Under the pieces are notes generated by a model that was given only the letters and a program-made list of their open reading frames with translations, was not told the DNA's origin and searched no databases. This document shows positions 57,724 through 64,000 of a DNA stretch of 64,000 nucleotides, piece by piece. A program made the translations under genes and the position numbers. Location: assembly GCA_934122085.1 (NCBI GenBank), contig CAKOVS010000001.1, forward strand, positions 1-64,000, read 5' to 3'. The stretch is from an uncultured Clostridia bacterium (lineage in GTDB: Bacteria > Bacillota > Clostridia > TANB77 > CAG-508). Positions within the stretch are counted from its first letter, which is position 1. The number at the start of each line of letters is the position of its first letter.

Positions 57724-59790
57724 CTATTGTAATCCAGAGAATGCACCAGACATACTTGTCATTCCTATCAATACTAATGGTATTATTAAATACCCAACAA
57801 ATAAGCAAATCATTGGAGCAAATCCAACTACTTTTCCTATAATACCCTTTTTAGATATGAATTGTTCATTTGTAGCTTTACGTTTTTCCCTATGATAATC
57901 TTTATCAGCATCTAATTCATCAAATGCTTCTCGAATTGGTATCTTTTCAACTGCAGATTGTAAGCTTTCTACAATTCTTACCATATCATGATTACTTACT
58001 GATTGTTTTAATTCTTCAAGTGCCTCCCATGCTCCTGCTTCATAGTTGTTTACACATTTTGCAATTGGCTCTTTGAAAATGTTTGAATATCTTTCTAGCC
58101 ATTCCAATATCATCTCAACACTAATTCTCTCTATTTTCATAAGCATTAATATAATTGTTTGGAATTGCATTACTTCATTTTCCATTTCCATTTGTCTCAT
58201 CTTTTTTTGGAATATCATCATCCAAATTGGTGCATTATATGCAATAACTGCTATTGCTATTGCTATCAATTCTTCAAACCATTTCATATTTTCAGAATTT
58301 ACAACTTTTAATTTTTTCAAAACTCTTTGTGCATCTGTAGTAAGATTTTCGTCATTTTCTGTATAATATTTTGACTTAATCATTGCTTTTTTTATATCTT
58401 CTTCAGTTGTATCTAATTTTCCTTTAAATTTATCTAAAAAGAAATTATCTTGTTCAGTTAGTTCTTGTGCTTTTTTCTGATCCTTTTCTGATAATGTACC
58501 TAACACTGTTGTTCTTGTTGTTGGTTCAGAATAAATATAATTTATAGAAATTCTATGTAATTGTGCTGTAAATATAATAGTTGTAACAAATGCTACCACA
58601 GCTAATGCAATTCTATTTACATATATCCACTCCATTTTAGATTTTGATGCAGAATCTTTTAATAATTGTTGCATTTTTCTATAATCTTTAGTTCCTTTTT
58701 TAGGAATAAATGCATTTATTACTCTTTTTATCACAGGTATATTATATACTTTTTCTTGCCAAGGATGCTCTCTTTGTGATATATCAGCTTGTACACCACC
58801 ATTATCTTTTAATTTTCTTGTTAAAATGTATGAAACAATTGTAATTATAACAACTATAACTTGCGCCAATAATCCTAATTTTCCATTATAAAATTCTCCT
58901 GTAAAAGCAAAGTTTGAAATACACCAACTTTTTAATGGTTCTAGTAATAAAACTGGAAGTATTGATATAATTGATAAACTTTGAAATACATAATTTAACT
59001 TATCTCTTTTTAATATCTCAATTTGCATTTCTTGTGTTATATTATCAACATTTTTTAAGAATAAAGATGAACCATCTTTATCTTTTCTATCTCCAAATTC
59101 TTTAGTAAGATATGATATACCAGCAAATTCTTTTAAATAACTATTTGGAGCAATATCATAATATTTTTCAAGTTCTGTTTCAGGATCATCTGAAATTAAT
59201 ATCTCATATATTTTTTCACCTTGTCTTGAAACACTTTTTTCATCATCTAAAGAAACCTGATAAATTGCTTCTTCAACCATATTAAATTCATGATAAGCAT
59301 GTCTAATCTCAGCAAAAAAATCTATTTGTTCTTTTAATAACTTATTGTCAACTTTATCAACCATTCCATCAATCATTGAATCTATTATAAATAATTCAAA
59401 AATTAACAAAATTGACATTAACAATATATTATTTTTTGTAATTGTTATTGTAACAAAAACAATTGGTATTAATATTAAAATAGCATTAAATAGAATCTTT
59501 GCTGAATCTCTTCTTGTTGCATATTCATCATCAATATTTAAAATTTCAAGTCTTCTACGTAATTTATATAGGTATCTTTTTATGAAAGGTATTTTAATAA
59601 ATGTTATATATAATTTTTGATATAAAACATCAAGTGAAAATTCACTACTTTTTGTTCCTTGTTGTAATTTTTTTATTTTAGCATATTCTGATTTTCCCAT
59701 TTTTTTAGCTAAAATAATATATGCAACAATGGCAACTCCAAGCAAAGCACAAGATCCAATTATTATGTATTTAAGCATATTTGTATTCAC
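57724..59790 (-). CDS. Tad-type inner-membrane platform protein (TadB-TadC-like fusion)
   Basis: 688 residues with two T2SF-like halves. The first (about residues 60-320) contains FFAEIRHAYHEFNMVEEAIY and membrane helices near 95-140 and 275-330. The second (about 500-688) contains QFQTIILMLMKIERISVEMI, LEELKQSVSNHDMVRIVESL and closing helices (FAPMICLFVGYLIIPLVLIG). Canonical Tad loci encode TadB and TadC as two proteins; here one chain seems to do both jobs. The start is GTG (59788-59790) with GGAGAGGTG upstream. It follows the CpaF-like ATPase, as tadB follows tadA in known loci. Confidence 0.78.
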   Translation of the reverse strand: MNTNMLKYIIIGSCALLGVAIVAYIILAKKMGKSEYAKIKKLQQGTKSSEFSLDVLYQKLYITFIKIPFIKRYLYKLRRRLEILNIDDEYATRRDSAKILFNAILILIPIVFVTITITKNNILLMSILLIFELFIIDSMIDGMVDKVDNKLLKEQIDFFAEIRHAYHEFNMVEEAIYQVSLDDEKSVSRQGEKIYEILISDDPETELEKYYDIAPNSYLKEFAGISYLTKEFGDRKDKDGSSLFLKNVDNITQEMQIEILKRDKLNYVFQSLSIISILPVLLLEPLKSWCISNFAFTGEFYNGKLGLLAQVIVVIITIVSYILTRKLKDNGGVQADISQREHPWQEKVYNIPVIKRVINAFIPKKGTKDYRKMQQLLKDSASKSKMEWIYVNRIALAVVAFVTTIIFTAQLHRISINYIYSEPTTRTTVLGTLSEKDQKKAQELTEQDNFFLDKFKGKLDTTEEDIKKAMIKSKYYTENDENLTTDAQRVLKKLKVVNSENMKWFEELIAIAIAVIAYNAPIWMMIFQKKMRQMEMENEVMQFQTIILMLMKIERISVEMILEWLERYSNIFKEPIAKCVNNYEAGAWEALEELKQSVSNHDMVRIVESLQSAVEKIPIREAFDELDADKDYHREKRKATNEQFISKKGIIGKVVGFAPMICLFVGYLIIPLVLIGMTSMSGAFSGLQ

Positions 59791-59818
59791 TTAGTAACAC
59801 CTCTCCTTCCATATAAAT

Positions 59819-61732
59819 TTATTTTGTAACTTTTTTCTTAGCATTTGATTTTCCCCAATATTTTTCAATAAATTTATCAAATTCTACTGCATCTGTTTCA
59901 TCCATATTGGCTCTCATATCATGAATATTTTGGTCTGTTATTTTGTTTGTCAATTGATATTCACCATCAACATATTCCAAAACATTTTGATATGTATATA
60001 AATTTTGTTCAGTTACTTTTGAAAAATATGTAGTTGCATTTTGAAAGAATTTTGTTACTTTTGAATCCATATCTTTTTCTTTTTGATATTCGAAATCATA
60101 TGTTTTTGAATCTTTAATAGGAATACACTCTGTTACTCTTTCAATATATCTTCTACCTCTAAAATCTTTTTGTAAATGTATATCAAAGTTTAATACTTGT
60201 ACAACCTGCTCTTCTGCAGTTTTTTCATTTTTAAATACCCCTGCTCTTAGCATTGAGTTTCTTAATGCTGTAACTAAATCTGGGAATGTTTTAGCATGGT
60301 GAGTAAACAATGTAAATTTAGAAGCAACCTGTGCTGATTGAATCATCCAAGATGCTACTGGGTCTGTTGCAACCTCTCCAATGATGTTAACAGAACCATC
60401 TGTTTTTTTCTGAACATCCAAACACTCTTGTCCAGAGATTGTATCAGTTTCACGCATTGATAAAATGTTTCTTGTTGGATAAACTTTTCTTAAATGCAAC
60501 TCGAATGCCATTTCTGTGATACGTAAGTTCATTGTTTCATAAATGTTTTCAATTAATCCCATAAGTAGTGTTGTTTTACCACAACCCTGCTCACCTGTTA
60601 TTGATGTTATTCTTGCCCCTTTTACAAGGTATTTTAATAAGTCAATTGCTTTTTCTTTTCCTGGCATATCACCTGTCCATTGTTCAACAGTAGCACGTTT
60701 TACGTCAAACTTTCTTACGAAAAATGCCCATGTTTCAGACATACTTGGTCTTACTACTACAACACGAGATCCATCTTTCATTTCATTTACCTTATAACCA
60801 TTTGTATCTGATAATTGTCCTGGATTATTATATTTATAAATATTTTGACATACTCTTTTTAATTCTGCTTCAGTACCAAAAGATAAAAATGCTAAACGAA
60901 TTGATTTACCTTGGAAGAATATCCATATACTATCGCAAGCCCTTGGAACTCTATGTTCTGACACTTGTTCAATATAATCTGTTGTACTTGTTTGTGCTAC
61001 TTGGCTTATAAAACTCTCAGGTAAACCAGATACACCACCAGATACACCATCTATGTTCATATCTCTAATTTCATCAATAGAACTATATCCTTTATAATGT
61101 TGATAAATTCTTTGTACAACAACTTCTAGTTTATCTTTAAATGATAAAACTAATTTTTCTTTTTCATAAATATCTGATATTTCATCCTCTGTTATTACAT
61201 AAGATGGTTTACTCTCACCTTGAAGATATTTTAATGTTGCTAAATTATATCTTTTTATAAGTTCTGTTAATGCTTCATATCCAAATTCTTTCTTATACAT
61301 ATATATTATAATATCAAATTTATCTTGAGCTGTTAAAAGTGATGGAACATCAAAAGGAATTGCCTTTGATATATTTGTTTCATCTACACCATATTCTTTT
61401 GCTAATAAATCAGATATTAATTCTTTAACATATCTTTTATCATTAACATCACCATATGTACAACCTTTTAAAGCCTTTTTTAATGCATATTTTTTACTTT
61501 TTCTTCTTTTTAATTCTTCTTCTGATAAACCAATATCATAAAGGTTTATTTTGGTTATTTCATCAAGTCTTTTCTTAACATAATCTCTCATTTTTTCAAG
61601 AGTATATGTTTTATCATCTTTTTCAACTTCTTGTATTACTTCTTCATTTTGTTTCTTTTTAACATAATAAAAAATATATATTATTGCTATTATAAAAACT
61701 AAAATAATTAATAATAAATTGAAAATTGACAT
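59819..61732 (-). CDS. CpaF/TadA-like secretion ATPase
   Basis: 637 residues. One N-terminal membrane helix (about 3-24) is unusual for this family. A charged helical domain follows, then the VirB11/CpaF-type core: Walker A GEQGCGKTT near 383, LHLRKVYPTRNILSMRETD (Asp box region), a Walker B-like NIIGEVATDPVASW near 452 with Val-Ala-Thr where most have Arg, and a His box TLFTHHAKT. It powers assembly of pili or secretion. It lies four bases after the TadZ-like gene (TGAGGATATG) and 28 bases before the platform protein, in the conserved Tad order Z-A-B-C. Confidence 0.85.
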   Translation of the reverse strand: MSIFNLLLIILVFIIAIIYIFYYVKKKQNEEVIQEVEKDDKTYTLEKMRDYVKKRLDEITKINLYDIGLSEEELKRRKSKKYALKKALKGCTYGDVNDKRYVKELISDLLAKEYGVDETNISKAIPFDVPSLLTAQDKFDIIIYMYKKEFGYEALTELIKRYNLATLKYLQGESKPSYVITEDEISDIYEKEKLVLSFKDKLEVVVQRIYQHYKGYSSIDEIRDMNIDGVSGGVSGLPESFISQVAQTSTTDYIEQVSEHRVPRACDSIWIFFQGKSIRLAFLSFGTEAELKRVCQNIYKYNNPGQLSDTNGYKVNEMKDGSRVVVVRPSMSETWAFFVRKFDVKRATVEQWTGDMPGKEKAIDLLKYLVKGARITSITGEQGCGKTTLLMGLIENIYETMNLRITEMAFELHLRKVYPTRNILSMRETDTISGQECLDVQKKTDGSVNIIGEVATDPVASWMIQSAQVASKFTLFTHHAKTFPDLVTALRNSMLRAGVFKNEKTAEEQVVQVLNFDIHLQKDFRGRRYIERVTECIPIKDSKTYDFEYQKEKDMDSKVTKFFQNATTYFSKVTEQNLYTYQNVLEYVDGEYQLTNKITDQNIHDMRANMDETDAVEFDKFIEKYWGKSNAKKKVTK

Positions 61733-61736
61733 ATCC

Positions 61737-62594
61737 TCACCTCATTCTAACTTGCAATTCTTTTAATCTTTCTATTATTTTGTCTACAATTTTTCTGATT
61801 TCTTCCATAAATATGTAATTGGTATCTGATGTATCTTTAATTCTACTTAATCTCAAAAACATATCTACAACTGTTGTTTCTTCTGCCGCTTCAAAAAGTA
61901 ATGTATTATATGGTACTACCATAAGCTCTTTCTTTTCACCCAAATATTTTTGTAAATTATTTCTATTAAACTTTGTATGACCATTATATCTTCCTACTAT
62001 TATAAGGTTTTTAGGTCCTTTTAACATCGTCTTTTGATTTCTCATTTCAAGATATTTATCTAAACTAGTAATTTTTTGGGTTGCTATATAAATATTTAAA
62101 TTAGACATCTCTAATATTTCATCTTGTATTTTTTCATCTAATTCTCTACTTAAATCCACAAAAACCATATCATAATACTGATTTGCTGATGTTATTAATG
62201 CTGGATAAACTTGAGATACATTTTTATAATCGATTATATTTTGTTCATTTGTTTTTTCAGAATTTCCAACATATCCATCTAATATTTCAAGAGTATTTTT
62301 AAATATAACATGTGTATAATCTGTTATACTACTAGGTTCAATTTTATTACTTGTTATTAGTCTTGATAACCCTTCAACACCATTTTCTACAGCAATACTT
62401 TTTCCTTGCATAATTCTTTTTTTTACTGAATTATCTTTCCAAAAACAATTTTTTATAGTCAAATCATTATATGCTGTTGAAATTATTAATACTCTCAAAT
62501 TACGTTCTATAGCCATTTTGGTTGCAATTGCAACTGTTGAAATAGTAACACCTGATTGATCTCTGTCTGAATTCCAAAGTGTTATAATTGACAT
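61737..62594 (-). CDS. ParA/TadZ-like ATPase with degenerate P-loop
   Basis: 285 residues with the ParA/MinD fold: IITLWNSDRDQSGVTISTVA, RNLRVLIISTAYND, MVFVDLSRELDEKI and LIIVGRYNGHTKFNRNN. Where ParA proteins have KGGVGKT, this has RDQSGVT: the SGV part of the loop is kept but both signature lysines are missing, so nucleotide hydrolysis is doubtful. TadZ/CpaE proteins, which place the secretion machinery, often carry such atypical loops. AAAGGAG precedes the ATG. The neighbouring CpaF-like gene starts four bases after its stop. Confidence 0.75.
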   Translation of the reverse strand: MSIITLWNSDRDQSGVTISTVAIATKMAIERNLRVLIISTAYNDLTIKNCFWKDNSVKKRIMQGKSIAVENGVEGLSRLITSNKIEPSSITDYTHVIFKNTLEILDGYVGNSEKTNEQNIIDYKNVSQVYPALITSANQYYDMVFVDLSRELDEKIQDEILEMSNLNIYIATQKITSLDKYLEMRNQKTMLKGPKNLIIVGRYNGHTKFNRNNLQKYLGEKKELMVVPYNTLLFEAAEETTVVDMFLRLSRIKDTSDTNYIFMEEIRKIVDKIIERLKELQVRMR

Positions 62595-62608
62595 TCTTCT
62601 ACTCCTTT

Positions 62609-63295
62609 TTACATTTCTTTTATAATTTTTCTAATTGTTCTTTCACCAATATCTGGACTTAATTCATTTGTTAAAAATGTAACATTTTCTTTATATTCAT
62701 TACTTAAATTTTTAAATTTAATGTTTTGTACTAAATGATTTTCCATTTGTGCTGAAAAATCTCCATTATCTAATAAGAAATATAATTTATTTTCTTCCCA
62801 GTCAATTTTTAAATCTAATGTTAAATAATTAAAATATTCTTCTTCTTCTTTTAACATTTCTTTTGAATAAAATATTCTTTCCATTTTTAATGGAATATTC
62901 AAATTTCTTAAAAGTTCTATTCCTTTCTTTAAAGAATAGCCATCAAATGAAGTAACAAAGTAATTTTTATCAAAACTTGCAATTTCAAAATTGTTTGCAC
63001 CCTCTAAATTGTCTACATCTATCAAAACAAAATCATATTCTAATTCTTCATTTTCTTCTAATCCAATATATTGTTTTATTTGTATAATATTATTAAAACC
63101 AATTGCCACATCAATCTCATCATATGATGTAATATAATTACGAGTTGGCAAAATATTTGGTACTATATACTTTGCTTTTTGTAGTGTAGTTGTATCAATC
63201 ACCAACACTTTTTTACCTGTTTTAACAAGTATTTTGGCTATTGAAAGAATCAAATCTGTTTTATCATAGACTCCTACAAATCCAACTTTTTTCAT
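62609..63295 (-). CDS. Second ParA-like protein of the pilus-like cluster
   Basis: About 228 residues with a ParA-like N-terminus (KKVGFVGVYDKTDLILSIAK), KKVLVIDTTTLQKAKYIVP and DFVLIDVDNLEGANNFEIAS. The P-loop reads GVYDKTD, retaining Lys-Thr but lacking the flanking glycines. The C-terminal third ends NELSPDIGERTIRKIIKEM. The start at 63295 puts GAAAGGA twelve bases upstream; the ATG four codons earlier touches that site, so neither fits ideally. Two different ParA-like genes in tandem suggest a heteromeric positioning module. Family assignment is by fold pattern only. Confidence 0.65.
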   Translation of the reverse strand: MKKVGFVGVYDKTDLILSIAKILVKTGKKVLVIDTTTLQKAKYIVPNILPTRNYITSYDEIDVAIGFNNIIQIKQYIGLEENEELEYDFVLIDVDNLEGANNFEIASFDKNYFVTSFDGYSLKKGIELLRNLNIPLKMERIFYSKEMLKEEEEYFNYLTLDLKIDWEENKLYFLLDNGDFSAQMENHLVQNIKFKNLSNEYKENVTFLTNELSPDIGERTIRKIIKEM

Positions 63296-63339
63296 ATTAA
63301 ATTTCATTCCTTTCTAAGAAATCAAATATTATATCAAAT

Positions 63340-63365
63340 CATAAGGGCATAAACATGCCCTTATG
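63340..63365. terminator. Hairpin between CpaB-like and ParA-like genes
   Basis: CATAAGGGCAT and ATGCCCTTATG form a perfect 11-base stem with an AAAC loop, a few bases after the CpaB-like stop. The minus-strand sequence beyond it (ATTTGATATAATATTTG) lacks a T-run, so it may be an attenuator or mRNA-stabilising element rather than a full terminator. Confidence 0.5.
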
Positions 63366-63370
63366 TATAA

Positions 63371-64000
63371 CTATTGTTCTAATGAATTTAAATAATTTTT
63401 TCTAGCTTCTTGTGCATTTGTTATACTATTATTTAATCCTTCTTGTGTTCTAGTTTCATAATCTGTGCTGTTGTTAATAGTTGTATCTAAATAATTTCTT
63501 CTTGAAGATGTTGCTAATGTTGAATATCTTCTTCTTAATTCTTCTATAGATTGTGATACTATATTTGGATTTGAAACATTTCCGTTTGTATCTATTCCGA
63601 TTAATGTTGTTACAGCATCATTTGGTCTATATGTTGGAATTGCAGCATTTTGCATTCCTGCTTCTTTATATCTTACAGCATATAATTTAGCTCCATTTAT
63701 TCCTGCTGCTTCAACTATTGCACTTGACATTGCCAATGTTTCATCTTCTCTTAATGCTAATCTAATTGTATCAGAGATTAATGTTCCATCACCATTTTGT
63801 GGAATTGTTACTGTTTTTTTGGAAATGACAATAAAATCTTGTCCGTTTGGTGTCATAAGTCTAATATCAACATAATCTCCGTCTTCTAAGTCTACTGGTA
63901 ATACAACAACATTATAATCTTGTTCTCTTACATCATCTGTAACTATATTATCACTTTGTTCAACTAAATTAGGTGTTATAACAGTATTTTTTTTCATGTC
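63371..64000 (-). CDS. CpaB/RcpC-like pilus assembly protein (partial, N-terminus beyond window)
   Basis: At least 209 residues are visible, and the frame is open to the right edge (the codon before Met at 63997 is GAC), so the true start and probably an N-terminal membrane helix and SAF domain lie outside. The core YNVVVLPVDLEDGDYVDIRL followed by GQDFIVISKKTV resembles the C-terminal domain of CpaB/RcpC. The end (ARKNYLNSLEQ) is helical and polar. In Tad loci CpaB sits upstream of the ATPases, as here. I rate CpaB-like as likely but not certain. Confidence 0.7.
   Translation of the reverse strand, partial: DMKKNTVITPNLVEQSDNIVTDDVREQDYNVVVLPVDLEDGDYVDIRLMTPNGQDFIVISKKTVTIPQNGDGTLISDTIRLALREDETLAMSSAIVEAAGINGAKLYAVRYKEAGMQNAAIPTYRPNDAVTTLIGIDTNGNVSNPNIVSQSIEELRRRYSTLATSSRRNYLDTTINNSTDYETRTQEGLNNSITNAQEARKNYLNSLEQ

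Noticed and set aside
1..64000. CRISPR array, insertion sequence, integrated phage or replication origin
   Set aside because: I saw no regularly spaced direct repeats, no transposase or integrase, no run of structural phage genes and no dnaA-box cluster. Only the KilA-N relic hints at mobile DNA.

Overview
This window is a very AT-rich chromosomal segment from a Gram-positive, endospore-forming Firmicute, most likely a member of the Clostridia. The evidence is sporulation and germination genes (yabP, yabQ, spoIVB, a CotF-like pair, a CwlJ-type hydrolase), AGGAGG-type ribosome binding sites, a type A-like RNase P RNA, a valine T-box, a CIRCE element and no outer-membrane genes. Translation is standard: TGA is used as a stop. 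Nearly every gene lies on the minus strand. The only plus-strand units are one orphan gene (10.2 kb), uvrB (16.8 kb), a peroxiredoxin (27.9 kb) and the CotF-like pair (33.4 kb).

Layout, left to right. 0-2 kb: membrane protein-remA-rpoZ-gmk operon, transcribed leftward. 2.1 kb: a monocistronic unit for a 43-residue membrane peptide. 2.4-10 kb: DNA end processing (sbcD-sbcC, then addA without addB), split by a 92-nt palindromic element. 10.7-14 kb: rpsO-pnp with a run of hairpins between the two genes. 14-16.5 kb: a leucine-rich-repeat surface protein with a pilin-like N-terminus, a DUF4116 protein and tcdA. 16.8-26.8 kb: uvrB, a heterodimeric ABC exporter, rnpB, a UPF0182 membrane protein and ftsY. 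27-33 kb: small membrane proteins, peroxiredoxin, an APH-family kinase coupled to a Ca2+-type P-ATPase, and tRNA-Glu. 33-40 kb: CotF-like pair, rho, yabP-yabQ-divIC, and a T-box-controlled lacX-like/valS operon. 40-44.4 kb: toxin-antitoxin pair, germination hydrolase, lytic transglycosylase, dicarboxylate/amino-acid symporter and a decayed KilA-N gene. 44.5-52 kb: htpG under CIRCE, VanY-type carboxypeptidase, obgE, trpS and spoIVB.

52.2-64 kb is the least ordinary part. It begins with a 600-residue polytopic protein and continues with a leftward cluster that resembles a Tad/Flp-type pilus or secretion system. In transcription order it holds a CpaB-like protein (cut by the window edge), two ParA/TadZ-like ATPases with altered P-loops, a CpaF-like ATPase, one protein carrying both TadB- and TadC-like halves, and six small membrane-anchored proteins. 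Four of the six share a MEN(A/V)-type N-terminus followed directly by a hydrophobic helix, with no leader peptide. These look like a paralogous set of divergent pilin-like subunits and are the best candidate here for a poorly described system.

All calls come from reading the sequence. No database search, folding program or base-composition calculation was run. In DNA this AT-rich, promoter matches arise easily by chance, and their confidences reflect that.
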